From assembly GCF_000214215.1 (NCBI RefSeq), contig NC_015559.1:1240001-1304000 (forward strand): a stretch of 64,000 nucleotides of DNA, read 5' to 3'. The notes under the pieces were generated by a model. That model was not told the DNA's origin. It worked only from the letters and a program-made list of their open reading frames with translations, and searched no databases. The stretch's first letter is position 1; each line of letters opens with the position of its first letter. This document shows, in pieces, positions 9,397-17,008 of this stretch. The position numbers and the translations under genes were made by a program. The stretch is from Marinomonas posidonica IVIA-Po-181 (GTDB taxonomy: Bacteria > Pseudomonadota > Gammaproteobacteria > Pseudomonadales > Marinomonadaceae).

Positions 9397-9924
9397 ATGA
9401 AAAAAGTCGCCATATTCGGCAAACCCGGTAGTGGTAAATCCACATTAAGCAAAGCGCTGGCGAAAGCGACCGGTTTGCCCTTGTATCCATTGGACAGCTT
9501 GGTTTACCAAGCAAATGGAGAGCGAGTAGCACGAGAGGTGTTTGATCAAGCTCATGACGAGATAGTGTCATCCGCGACTTGGATCATAGATGGTTTTGGC
9601 CCGATCAGTGCCTTCTATCAGCGTTTAGACGCAGCAGACACCTTGATCTACGTGGATCTTGCCTATTCAACCAGCTACTGGTTTGTCACCAAGCGTTTGC
9701 TCAAAGGTGTGTTTGTCAAACCCGAAGGCTGGCCAGAGGGAAGTTCTGTCATCAAGGGCAGTTGGCAAAGTTATAAAACCTTAAAACTCTGTCCGACATT
9801 TTGGAATCAAGACTTTAATGCAAAGCTGAACACATTCGCGGCCGATAAACAGGTGTATGTCATCAAGTCTGTTGCAGAGTTGAATCGCTTTGTGAGTCAA
9901 GGTGGCAAAGCAAGCACTGGCTAG
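9397..9924 (+). CDS. small P-loop kinase-like ATPase (adenylate-kinase/FlaR-like)
   Basis: The 175-residue protein begins with a Walker A motif, GKPGSGKST (residues 8-16), followed by a shikimate/adenylate-kinase-like fold (LYPLDSLVYQ, WIIDGFGP, DTLIYVDL). Such proteins are often annotated as DNA topology modulation protein FlaR or adenylate kinase-like; the true substrate is unknown. The start has an excellent AAGGAGG Shine-Dalgarno. It follows the attenuator-like leader. The C-terminus lies in a 21-base tandem duplication that includes the stop codon. Confidence 0.82.
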   Translation: MKKVAIFGKPGSGKSTLSKALAKATGLPLYPLDSLVYQANGERVAREVFDQAHDEIVSSATWIIDGFGPISAFYQRLDAADTLIYVDLAYSTSYWFVTKRLLKGVFVKPEGWPEGSSVIKGSWQSYKTLKLCPTFWNQDFNAKLNTFAADKQVYVIKSVAELNRFVSQGGKASTG

Positions 9925-9949
9925 AATTAAGCAAGCACTGGCTAGAATA
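9908..9949 (+). repeat. 21-bp tandem duplication at the kinase stop codon
   Basis: AAGCAAGCACTGGCTAGAAT occurs twice in a row (9908-9928 and 9929-9949, 20 of 21 bases alike). The first copy contains the TAG stop of the kinase gene, so the second copy is untranslated. It looks like a recent slippage or duplication event. Confidence 0.9.
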
Positions 9950-10037
9950 GTGAGAATGCAAAAAGCAGGGTAAGCGAGTTATAAGGTTTTTTGGATAAAA
10001 TGCTAGATTTGAATAAAATAAAAAGAAGACGTTGTCT

Positions 10038-10604
10038 ATGATAAAACAAATACATTGGTTGGTTTCAGGAAAATGCGTGCTGTGGCTTCTGCTGATCAGC
10101 AATACCCTTTGTGCTGTCATGTTGGGATACAGCATGCCTAAAGTAATGGCACACTCAGACCTGTTGCCCTTATTTGATTTGCGGTCAACTGGTTACACTT
10201 ATCAAGAAGCGGTGTTTCTACTGAACAGGCTCGGTGTAGAAGGGCGCGATCTCTACTTGAAATATCAGCTTGTTTTAGACGCTTTTTATCCCATCTCATT
10301 TGGCATTTGCTACTTTGCCTTGAGTCGTTGGTTAATGGAAAAAGGCCAGCTAATCAATCGTTTCTGGTGGACCATTGCTTTATTGCCGTTTCTTGTGTGT
10401 CTCACAGACTACGCAGAGAACATCGCCATCCTATGCATGCTGATAGACTATCCAGACCTGTCAGAAACGCTTGTTTCAGCGTCCAGTCTGTTTACCCAAC
10501 TCAAAAGTTTCTTCATCTTCATCAATATTGTGGGCGTCATCATTCTAGCGGTTTGGGTGGTGAAAACTTGCTTCTTAAATCGAGAAAATAGAGTGAGATC
10601 ATAG
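10038..10604 (+). CDS. integral membrane protein, unknown function
   Basis: The 188-residue protein has about four hydrophobic helices: VLWLLLISNTLCAVMLGYSM, a segment around FYPISFGICYFALSRWL, WWTIALLPFLVCLTDY, and FIFINIVGVIILAVWVV. I do not recognise the family. ATG 10038 is preferred to TTG 10032 in the same frame. The gene lies 113 bases downstream of the kinase gene on the same strand, so cotranscription is possible. Confidence 0.7.
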   Translation: MIKQIHWLVSGKCVLWLLLISNTLCAVMLGYSMPKVMAHSDLLPLFDLRSTGYTYQEAVFLLNRLGVEGRDLYLKYQLVLDAFYPISFGICYFALSRWLMEKGQLINRFWWTIALLPFLVCLTDYAENIAILCMLIDYPDLSETLVSASSLFTQLKSFFIFINIVGVIILAVWVVKTCFLNRENRVRS

Positions 10605-10788
10605 AGAAGCTCAGAAGCGTAACCTTGTTGGTTGGGTATAATCACGAAGCGGTGATCAAGTGTTACTTTTTCGATTAGCTCCCTTGTACGGGGAATAATT
10701 CCAAGCGCCCCGACCACAGTAAATAACATCCGCTAACTCCCTGGCGTTCTGTTGATGGCATAAATGCTTTAAAAATCAAGGCATAGCG

Positions 10789-11196
10789 TCATAGATTGAG
10801 TAATAACCACCCGGCTGGCATCAGAAAAGAAATATAGGTCATGAACATTCCTATGCCCCTAGGTGTGGGATTGTCAGCATATAGCATTCCCAAAGCATGA
10901 ATCATGCGCCCTGCAATCAATAAACAGGCTACGGACCAAACCAAGGTTTTTCCTGCACTGGCATTTTCAAGTAGTCCAAGCATTATCAAACACATTGGCG
11001 CATATTCAATGAAGTTGCCAAACGCACGAATCCGACGACGAAGCTTTTCATCATTACCATCACCAAATACCACAGCTTTCATATCACCGACAGCTTTTCC
11101 CAAGGCTGCACGTCTCATTGATATCTGTACTGTAAGAGGAAACATTAGAATGGCAAGAATTGAGGCTGCGATTGAGGTTATCTCTAGTTCAGACAT
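10789..11196 (-). CDS. MAPEG family membrane protein (first copy)
   Basis: The 135-residue protein has four membrane helices and the MAPEG pattern: SMRRAALGKAVGD, then DEKLRRRIRAFGNFIEYAPM, with the conserved Arg-x-x-x-N/E-x-x-E region. Members of this superfamily (membrane-associated proteins in eicosanoid and glutathione metabolism) include glutathione transferases; bacterial roles are mostly unknown. It follows a paralogous gene after a 20-base gap, so the two form a tandem pair. A C-terminal LLNL ends the last helix. Confidence 0.85.
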   Translation of the reverse strand: MSELEITSIAASILAILMFPLTVQISMRRAALGKAVGDMKAVVFGDGNDEKLRRRIRAFGNFIEYAPMCLIMLGLLENASAGKTLVWSVACLLIAGRMIHALGMLYADNPTPRGIGMFMTYISFLMPAGWLLLNL

Positions 11197-11216
11197 ATTT
11201 TCTCCTTCTGTAATGT

Positions 11217-11636
11217 TTAATATGATTGAAAAATTGATGGCATCTGAGCATAAAGAAGCCAGCAGGAAGCCATTAAAAACACACCAAAGGTACCCAGCAT
11301 AGAGAGTGCCCTGGTTGGGGCAAGAGGTTTGGTATTAATGGTAATGTAGTGCATCAGGCGAGAGGAAATAAGCAATAATCCCATCGTATGCATAAAGGCA
11401 TTGGGGGCAGCATTAAGTTCCGCTAACGCCATTAAAACAATGGCGAAGGGAACATATTCGAGGAAATTTGCATGTGAGCGAATTCTCCTCAATAAGTTGT
11501 CATCACCACCATCAAGAAACCAAATGTTGGTTGCTATTCTTCTCAGCCCAACTCTTATCGTTATAGGTAACAAAAGTAGTCCGAAGAAAGCGGCGTAAAG
11601 GCTAGTTATGTGAATGGTTATTGGCATTCTGAGCAT
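11217..11636 (-). CDS. MAPEG family membrane protein (second copy)
   Basis: The 139-residue protein is a paralogue of the downstream gene, with the same order of elements: LLLLPITIRVGLRR, then DDNLLRRIRSHANFLEYVPFAIVLMAL, then two further helices. The RRIRxxxNFxEY stretch is shared by both. A second start, MPITIHIT at residue 4, is possible. The gene is divergent from an HxlR-type regulator, and the 92-base gap contains two near-identical 17-base elements. This suggests that the regulator controls the MAPEG pair. Confidence 0.85.
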   Translation of the reverse strand: MLRMPITIHITSLYAAFFGLLLLPITIRVGLRRIATNIWFLDGGDDNLLRRIRSHANFLEYVPFAIVLMALAELNAAPNAFMHTMGLLLISSRLMHYITINTKPLAPTRALSMLGTFGVFLMASCWLLYAQMPSIFQSY

Positions 11637-11651
11637 CCCATTAATTCAAAC

Positions 11652-11701
11652 ACTTGTGATTTGCAAGTTAACATTAGTAAGAATACTTTTAATTTGCAAG
11701 T
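11652..11701. promoter_or_regulatory. two 17-bp operator-like elements
   Basis: ACTTGTGATTTGCAAGT (11652-11668) and ACTTTTAATTTGCAAGT (11685-11701) agree at 15 of 17 positions. Each has the dyad ACTT...(C)AAGT. Their starts are 33 bases apart, close to three helical turns, so two dimers could bind the same face. They lie between hxlR and the MAPEG genes and probably overlap both promoters. Binding by the HxlR protein is inferred. Confidence 0.6.
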
Positions 11702-11728
11702 GTTTTGTTTGTAAAATAAACTAGAGAA

Positions 11729-12142
11729 ATGAAAAAAAATACGACATCTAGATCTCATTGCCCAATTACTTATGCCCTAGATATCTTGGGGGATAAATGG
11801 AGTCTTCTTATCATCAGGGACATGGTTTTTAAAGGAAAAAAGTATTATGGGGAGTTCTCTGATTCCGGTGAGGGGATATCAACAAATATACTTGCAGATA
11901 GGCTAGTTAAACTAGAGTCAAATGGGCTTATATCCAGATCTCAAGATAGGAATAAACGCACAAAGGTTATTTACAGGCTAACCTCAAAAGGTGAAGATCT
12001 TCTTCCGATGCTTCTTGAAATGATCTTGTGGAGTGCCAAATACGATGAAAATACGGAGGCAAGTAAAACCATTATTAGGAAGGCACAGAACAATCGTAAC
12101 AGCCTAATTAATGAAATTCTAACTCAACTCCGTGTTACATAA
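11729..12142 (+). CDS. HxlR family transcriptional regulator
   Basis: The 137-residue winged-helix protein shows the HxlR pattern: CPITYALDILGDKWSLLIIRDM, then a segment around ISTNILADRLVKLESNGLI, and IYRLTSKGEDLLPML. The early cysteine (about residue 11) is the position used as a redox sensor in several HxlR proteins. AGG and ATA codons are frequent and the gene is AT-rich compared with the flanking core genes, which suggests transfer together with the MAPEG pair. Its TAA stop lies within a degenerate attC-like element. Confidence 0.88.
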   Translation: MKKNTTSRSHCPITYALDILGDKWSLLIIRDMVFKGKKYYGEFSDSGEGISTNILADRLVKLESNGLISRSQDRNKRTKVIYRLTSKGEDLLPMLLEMILWSAKYDENTEASKTIIRKAQNNRNSLINEILTQLRVT

Positions 12143-12179
12143 TGTCTCAATCAGCATTTGGCTAGATTGATGGGTTAAC
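12137..12179 (-). repeat. degenerate attC-like element
   Basis: ACATAATGTCTCAATCAGC followed by GGCTAGATTG and GGTTAA resembles the clear attC at 21617-21672, which reads ACATAACGCCTCAATCAGCC and ends GGCTGGATTG. The arms CAATCAGC (12148-12155) and GCTAGATTG (12161-12169) pair if one A is left extrahelical. Its orientation agrees with the array at 15.7-21.7 kb. The loop is shortened, so it may be a dead site. Confidence 0.5.
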
Positions 12180-12304
12180 GTTCCCAAGGTCATTGCTGAG
12201 TGTTACAAGACTTATCATGGAAAAGCTTAAGTGCCCATTCCGAAAACAATCTTCCAGAGGTGATTGCTTTCTTTAACTTCAAGTCAACCTCATTCGCAGA
12301 TGCA
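12143..12304. other. noncoding gap between hxlR and the GGDEF gene
   Basis: Apart from the attC-like element at its left end, these 160 bases contain no frame or structure I can support. Confidence 0.5.
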
Positions 12305-14071
12305 TCAACTGACGTGATACACAAATCGATGTTTACCTGTGCGTTTAGAGTGATACATGGCAGCGTCGGCGATCTTTAGTAGCTCATCAATGTCATCCGT
12401 GTGATTGGGGTAAGAAGCGCCACCAATGCTGATACCGACAAAAGCCGTATTTCCTTCGATCTGATACGGTTGCTTGATGTTTTCAAGAATGTTCTGCGCA
12501 ATGTTTCTTGCTTCCATTTCATCGACCACATCAGGCAAAATAATCACGAACTCATCCCCGCCTATTCGCCCGACTAGGTCGCCTTTTCGAACACTGTGTT
12601 TCAGTCGTTCACTGACTTGCTTCAATAGATCATCACCAGCCTGATGTCCTAAATCATCGTTGACCTTTTTAAACCCATCTAGGTCAGCAAACATCACGGT
12701 AAGCCCTCGTTGGGCATCTTCTTTTAACGTATCACTAATATAAGACATGATATGGTCTCTATTAGGCAGCCCTGTTAGCGTATCGTGCTGTGTCATGTGG
12801 CTGAGCCGCTCCCTTAAGGCTTCTCGTTCTACGGCAAAGTTTTTAAATTCAATGAGCGCCAAGGCCATAGAGCCCACTTCATCTTTCCGCTTGTTAACTG
12901 AAATGTTGACGGATAAGTCATTCTTAGCCAGCTTTTTCATGGTTTCTGTCATGGACATGATGGGGGAGGACAGGTCAGAAGACAGCAAGTAGCCAACTAG
13001 CGCAATGGACAGGGCGATAATCCCCCCCGCCAATAACAACAACTTATTTAGCTCGAGTACCGGCGCTAAGACTTCATATTCGTCTATTTCGGCTAAAATA
13101 ACCCATCTGTGTCCCATGACATCAAAAGGCTTATAGGCTGAAAAAGCCAGTTCATTACGATAGTCCAAGGCAAGGATGACACCTTCTTCACCATTCAATG
13201 CTTTATTTACGGGAGCGGTGTTTACTTCAATTTGTAAAATGCTTTGCCCTTCGAAAAAGCGCGAATTACTTCTCATCAAGTGGTCTGTGCCGACGAGGTA
13301 AGTTTCACCGGTATTGCCCATTCCGGCTTCCACATGCATAACCTTATCAAGTTTTTCAATAGACAACTGAACGACAAAGGCGCCAAGTAGCTGGCCATCG
13401 TCATCTGTTACGGCCGTTGCAATAAAACTGGCTGGCGTATTTTGACTGGGCGTATGGGCAGAGAAATCGGAAAAGTGTAAAGAGGATTGCGAAGGGTCGT
13501 TTATCGCTTTATTAAAGACATCCGCCAACCCGGTTGCAGACCAAGGTCCATCCATAAGGTTCGTGGCAAAGTCATTTTCTTTTTTTGCCGTATAAATCAC
13601 ATCCCCATGTTTATTTATGAGAAACACATCGTAAAACGCCCCAGCGGCAATAAAGGCTGTAAAGTCTACATGGTATTCTTCGTGTACCATTGAATACCGT
13701 GAATCGTCTTCAGCTCGTAGCAAATCGGCTTTATGTCCCAAAGGAAACGGGTTAAGCGTGACATATTGTGTTTGTAGATAAGCGGTTTTCTTGTCTGGTA
13801 GCGCATCCCAAGCAGTGTCGAAGTCTCGTAAAGCACGTTTCACAAGGTGGCTATGAGAATGATAAACAATGTCTCGTTGAATGGTGTCGAAGTAATGATC
13901 AAGAGCGGATTCTCTCGACTCTAGCAAGGCGTACATTTTATGTTCAGCCTGATCCTCTATTGCTTCGACAGCATGATAATACGCCACAACACCTGTCGTT
14001 AGCGCGGAAACAAGCGCAAAGACAATCATGATTAAAGGGAGCTTATGGGTAATTCTCATGTTTTTGAGCAA
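12305..14071 (-). CDS. membrane diguanylate cyclase (Cache-HAMP-GGDEF)
   Basis: The 588-residue protein has a first membrane helix at about residues 11-31, a long periplasmic Cache-type sensor (about 35-340), a second helix (LLLLAGGIIALSIALVGYLL), a HAMP segment and a C-terminal GGDEF domain (about 425-588). The active-site loop is intact, GGDEF, and an RxxD inhibitory site (RKGD) sits five residues before it. It should make c-di-GMP from two GTP in response to a periplasmic small ligand and be product-inhibited. It is a single gene flanked by long gaps. Confidence 0.93.
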   Translation of the reverse strand: MLKNMRITHKLPLIMIVFALVSALTTGVVAYYHAVEAIEDQAEHKMYALLESRESALDHYFDTIQRDIVYHSHSHLVKRALRDFDTAWDALPDKKTAYLQTQYVTLNPFPLGHKADLLRAEDDSRYSMVHEEYHVDFTAFIAAGAFYDVFLINKHGDVIYTAKKENDFATNLMDGPWSATGLADVFNKAINDPSQSSLHFSDFSAHTPSQNTPASFIATAVTDDDGQLLGAFVVQLSIEKLDKVMHVEAGMGNTGETYLVGTDHLMRSNSRFFEGQSILQIEVNTAPVNKALNGEEGVILALDYRNELAFSAYKPFDVMGHRWVILAEIDEYEVLAPVLELNKLLLLAGGIIALSIALVGYLLSSDLSSPIMSMTETMKKLAKNDLSVNISVNKRKDEVGSMALALIEFKNFAVEREALRERLSHMTQHDTLTGLPNRDHIMSYISDTLKEDAQRGLTVMFADLDGFKKVNDDLGHQAGDDLLKQVSERLKHSVRKGDLVGRIGGDEFVIILPDVVDEMEARNIAQNILENIKQPYQIEGNTAFVGISIGGASYPNHTDDIDELLKIADAAMYHSKRTGKHRFVYHVS

Positions 14072-14425
14072 GTGGGGAACCTCTATAAAATGTCGATAAT
14101 AAACCCCAATTTTCGCACTTTACGTATCACTTAAACGTGTCTTTATGCTATCAAAGTATAACGTTTTGTGAAGCGCCACGTCGGGAACGCACTAAGACAA
14201 CGCACTTAAGGCAACAGAAACGAAAGACAACAGCAAAGATGAAGGTTGGCAGAGAGTGATTTATTACTTAAAACAAGGTTCGAAAAAATGGACTAGGAAG
14301 CACTTTCACACCTAGAAAGAATCACATACAGTGACGCTGTTTTATGATAAATGTCGTCGATAAAGGTAGTTGAATAGGGCGATAGCAAAGGAAAGGCACA
14401 CCCAAGTGTCGATGTCGTATTCTTG
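14072..14425. other. 354-bp noncoding gap
   Basis: It holds the likely promoter of the diguanylate cyclase at its left side. On the right, the YciI-like gene ends in ACCTAACAAG, the same stop-codon-in-core pattern as the cassette genes further right, but I could not find a matching second arm. No open frame of note. Confidence 0.45.
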
Positions 14426-14758
14426 TTAGGTGTCTGAGTCTTCATCGAGGCGACTAGCGTCTAAAGCAATGCGGAATGGGTATAACTCTGCGTGCATTAC
14501 ACCTTGTTTAACCGCTGGATCTGCATTCATTAAATGACGCGCTTCATCCTCAGACACAGCGTTAAAGACTACGATACCGAATGTGGATTCGTCTTCCACA
14601 AGTGTTCTACCAGCGATTCTTACAATACCCTGCACAGTTAGCTCATGCAGGTATTTGTAATGCTGCTCCAACAACACGCTTTCATTATCCGTAGGACCAG
14701 AAATCAGCATTTCCGGTCTGGTAGGAACAATTTTATACAGATATTGATTCATACTCAT
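14426..14758 (-). CDS. YciI-like protein
   Basis: The 110-residue protein resembles the YCII superfamily, ferredoxin-like small proteins of unclear enzymatic role. It has an N-terminal strand (YLYKIVPTRPEML), HYKYLHELTVQGIVRIAGRT and a C-terminal FNAVSEDEARHLMNADPAVKQG. The start could be either of two ATGs, 14758 or 14752. The TAA stop lies in CCTAACAAG, which resembles an attC R'' core, so this may be the leftmost cassette of the array. Confidence 0.8.
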   Translation of the reverse strand: MSMNQYLYKIVPTRPEMLISGPTDNESVLLEQHYKYLHELTVQGIVRIAGRTLVEDESTFGIVVFNAVSEDEARHLMNADPAVKQGVMHAELYPFRIALDASRLDEDSDT

Positions 14759-14817
14759 AATTTAATAACGAGTGGTTCCTAATGTTAATGTAATTTTCTG
14801 AGCGATGCGAAACGAGG

Positions 14818-15000
14818 TCAAATTGATATTTTTTTGAATACATCCAACCAAATACGAAGCCGACCTAGCTCATTACGACAAAAGTTTTCCATTTCAGCAA
14901 TAGCTCGTTGACCAATTCCTCGTTCCTTCTTTGCAACAACAATACGACGAAACTCGACACTTTCACCATCTGGCTCTAGAGCCAATATAAAGAAGTCAAA
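14818..15000 (-). pseudogene. remnant of a GNAT family N-acetyltransferase
   Basis: A 60-codon open stretch with no start codon translates to a clear acetyl-CoA-binding core: EPDGESVEFRRIVVAKKERG, then IGQRAIAEMENFCRNELG and RIWLDV. Motif A (RRIVVxxxxRGxGxGQ-like) is easy to see. The frame is bounded by a TAA at 15001-15003 upstream and a TGA at 14818 after KKISI. A whole GNAT protein would need about 60 more residues at the N-terminus and about 25 at the C-terminus. It is a truncated, dead copy between cassette-like genes. Confidence 0.8.
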
Positions 15001-15074
15001 TTAAAGTTAGTTCATTTATCCTCTAGCATTTTAAATGGCAGCTGATCTTGCTCATACCTTGTTATTTATTTTAG

Positions 15075-15100
15075 TCTAATTTATTTGGAAATAAATTAGA
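15075..15100. terminator. AT-rich hairpin, possible terminator
   Basis: A perfect 12-base inverted repeat TCTAATTTATTT / AAATAAATTAGA with only two bases between the arms lies 29 bases downstream of the minus-strand outer-membrane protein gene. It contains little GC, so it would be a weak terminator. It could also be a binding site. Confidence 0.4.
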
Positions 15101-15128
15101 ATTAATAGTTAAATGAAATGACGTTAAA

Positions 15129-15728
15129 TTATAAAGCGTACATTATTTTTAGAGAAAACATATTGATGAAAAGGTCATTTCCATAATATGTATCAGTTGT
15201 GGAAAGGTTAATGTCAAAAGAAGAGTCACGATAGTTGGAATAGGGGCGATATATATACTTTCCCTCTATAGATAATTCTTTGAAGTTATACCCAATACCA
15301 AATGGAATTTGTAAACCGCTTATAGTGTCATCGATTCCATTACCACTATATGACCAGCGATCAAAGAAGTAACCAACGCCTGAGTAAAAATAAATCGAAT
15401 CTTCATCTGTAAGATGATTTCCGAGTAAAAGATTTAGATCTATTCCACTTACATCAATACTTTGTTCACCAAAATTACAAGCTGAACCATCAGGTTTAGT
15501 GCAGCTATCTTCTCTGCTAAAACGGTATTCACCTTCTATAGCAAATCGTTTAGAAAATGCATATCTGACGGCTAATAAGGGAGCATCAATAGAGTCTTTA
15601 TAATCTCCCGAAGAGTATGAATCAGTACTTTCGAACATAGAGTAACCAATACCTGCCTGAAACTTTGATTCTGCCATTAAACTCGTTGAAGCTAAATATG
15701 CAAAAAAAGCTAAAAAAATTTTTCTCAT
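15129..15728 (-). CDS. outer-membrane beta-barrel protein, OmpA/OmpW-like size
   Basis: The 199-residue protein starts with a signal peptide (MRKIFLAFFAYLASTSLMA, cleavage before ESKFQAG). The mature part has strand-like repeats with aromatic girdles (AGIGYSMF, YAFSKRFAIEGEYRFS, FYSGVGYFFDRWSY, IPFGIGYNFKELSIEGKYIYRP) and ends MFSLKIMYAL, a typical barrel end. A Cys pair in DSCTKPDGSACN may form a disulfide in an outer loop. It fits the OMP_b-brl family; function unknown. It is AT-rich. Confidence 0.78.
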   Translation of the reverse strand: MRKIFLAFFAYLASTSLMAESKFQAGIGYSMFESTDSYSSGDYKDSIDAPLLAVRYAFSKRFAIEGEYRFSREDSCTKPDGSACNFGEQSIDVSGIDLNLLLGNHLTDEDSIYFYSGVGYFFDRWSYSGNGIDDTISGLQIPFGIGYNFKELSIEGKYIYRPYSNYRDSSFDINLSTTDTYYGNDLFINMFSLKIMYAL

Positions 15729-15752
15729 TAAATTATATTCCTATAGGTTTGG

Positions 15753-15839
15753 GTGTAACATTTTATACGAAATTTAAATAATTTCAATTTTTTAAAAATA
15801 ATGGTGATGGAGCTAGAGTAAAATGAAAGTATGTTAATT
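15753..15839 (-). repeat. candidate degenerate attC site
   Basis: GTGTAAC (15753-15759) and GTTAATT (15833-15839) could be the simple sites. The arms CATTTTA (15759-15765) and TAAAATG (15819-15825) pair perfectly. Spacing and placement just upstream of a minus-strand gene match the better attC sites to the right, but the cores are weak. Confidence 0.35.
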
Positions 15840-15939
15840 ATTTGGCATTTATTTTTACTCTGGTGATATCTATTAATAAGTCAGAGATGAGCCGAGCCAT
15901 CTGTTGCGTGCCTGCTTTTAATGGCCCTGTTAGGCTTCC

Positions 15940-16515
15940 TCAGCAATTTAGCGGATGTAGAAATAAGCCACTTTTTTTCGAAAATACCGACAGAGGTATT
16001 TGCTCTTTTTTGCCATTGATAATTAAAGTAAATGCAGACACCTCTATCGTTTCGACACTACTTTTGCTGACAATGAAAGACTCATAGAAGGTTTCATTGG
16101 CTGGATTGTTTTTCTTTGTCATGGCTGTGCCGACAAAGTATGTTTCAGTTGTAATGTCATCACCTTGCCGTATCAATCTATCGAAACTTGTGACTTCAAT
16201 AACGTTTTGAGACTGATTAACTGTTACGAAAAGGGACTGCTTCGGCCAGACCACTTCGGATTTTGAATGAAGCTTAAACGATATTCCTAGCCTAGTTATA
16301 TTCTTGTACTCCCAAACATCCATATTCACTTCAACGTCTTCGAAGGAGAAAATTAATTGATTATCAACGCCGACATGACCACGGCACCATTGTTTTTCAA
16401 CTTTACCGCCAATTGCTTGTGGAAAGAAATATTCCTCGTGTAATACCACACACGACGAAAGGGTAAAAATCATTAGCGAAATTACAATGAGTTTAATGCT
16501 TCTCTTCAGAAGCAT
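15940..16515 (-). CDS. cassette gene: lipoprotein of unknown function
   Basis: From ATG 16515 the 191-residue product begins MLLKRSIKLIVISLMIFTLS and then SCVVLHEE, a lipoprotein signal with a lipobox LSSC. An upstream in-frame ATG at 16629 would add 38 residues that run through the attC site and overlap the next gene, so I reject it. The mature protein is mostly beta-rich and soluble, with two cysteines (WCRGH and the C-terminal LNC). I do not recognise the family. The TGA stop is followed by GCCTAACAGGGCC, which may be half an attC. Confidence 0.7.
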   Translation of the reverse strand: MLLKRSIKLIVISLMIFTLSSCVVLHEEYFFPQAIGGKVEKQWCRGHVGVDNQLIFSFEDVEVNMDVWEYKNITRLGISFKLHSKSEVVWPKQSLFVTVNQSQNVIEVTSFDRLIRQGDDITTETYFVGTAMTKKNNPANETFYESFIVSKSSVETIEVSAFTLIINGKKEQIPLSVFSKKSGLFLHPLNC

Positions 16516-16612
16516 TACTTTTAAATTAAACAGCGCATAGAGCTTTGGCGATAATCCGTGAGGTACGAACGGTGCCAAAGTGTTTGCGTCCGGTTTGAAT
16601 TTTTTGTTATGT
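16512..16612 (-). repeat. attC site
   Basis: The arms AAATTAAAC (16523-16531) and GTTTGAATTT (16593-16602) pair with one extra G left unpaired, the hallmark of attC. The right core is TTGTTATGTG, containing the TAA stop of the neighbouring gene. The left core, GCATTAC, is a one-base variant of the GCATAAC form and includes the start codon of the lipoprotein gene. Confidence 0.7.
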
Positions 16613-16873
16613 GGCGCTACCGTTAACAATTTCAGATTGCCTTTTTAGTAATGGAATTAATTTTGGAATAACTAATGCCATTATGAATATACCTAGTCCT
16701 AATGATACATACGCAAGATTGTGATTGCCGAATTGTTCCAAAAAGAAATTATTATGTTTCTTTAAAATACCATACAAACCTATTCCCACTAGAATAACCC
16801 CAGGAAAGTCAAGGAGCATTAATTTGATGATTTTACTTTGGATTTTCTTTAATTCTTCTTTGTTTTCCTGCAT
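16607..16873 (-). CDS. cassette gene: small membrane protein
   Basis: An 88-residue protein with a charged N-terminal helix (QENKEELKKIQSKIIK) and two membrane helices (LLDFPGVILVGIGLYGIL and YVSLGLGIFIMALVIPKLI). Family unknown to me. The stop TAA is inside the attC core at 16606-16612. The start ATG 16873 is preceded by AAGGAATAC. Small two-helix proteins are frequent in chromosomal cassette arrays. Confidence 0.72.
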   Translation of the reverse strand: MQENKEELKKIQSKIIKLMLLDFPGVILVGIGLYGILKKHNNFFLEQFGNHNLAYVSLGLGIFIMALVIPKLIPLLKRQSEIVNGSAT

Positions 16874-16928
16874 TTTTTGTATTCCTTTAAGTAATTAATA
16901 GCTATTTTTAATAGCAAGTATGCGCGTT

Positions 16929-17007
16929 TCGATAACTAAAAATTAAAGGAGGCTGAGCCCTTTAATCTCAGAGAGCGGAGCGAACGAATTTAATTTTCTT
17001 GTTAGAG
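16929..17007 (-). repeat. attC site
   Basis: The arms AAAATTAAA (16939-16947) and TTTAATTTT (16989-16997) are perfectly complementary. The flanking cores are GATAAC at 16931-16936 and TTGTTAGAGC at 16999-17008, which abuts the stop of the DUF2007 gene. Confidence 0.7.
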
Positions 17008-17008
17008 C

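Noticed and set aside
10448..10729. 93-codon minus-strand frame over the end of the membrane-protein gene
   Set aside because: Most of it is antisense to the real gene. Another minus frame in 10605-10788 gives a short protein-like string (QQNARELADVIYCGRGAWNY) but has no start and no match I can name.
15843..15939. half attC (GCCTAACAGGGCC) after the lipoprotein gene at 15940
   Set aside because: I could not find a complementary second arm, so it is mentioned only as a possible remnant.
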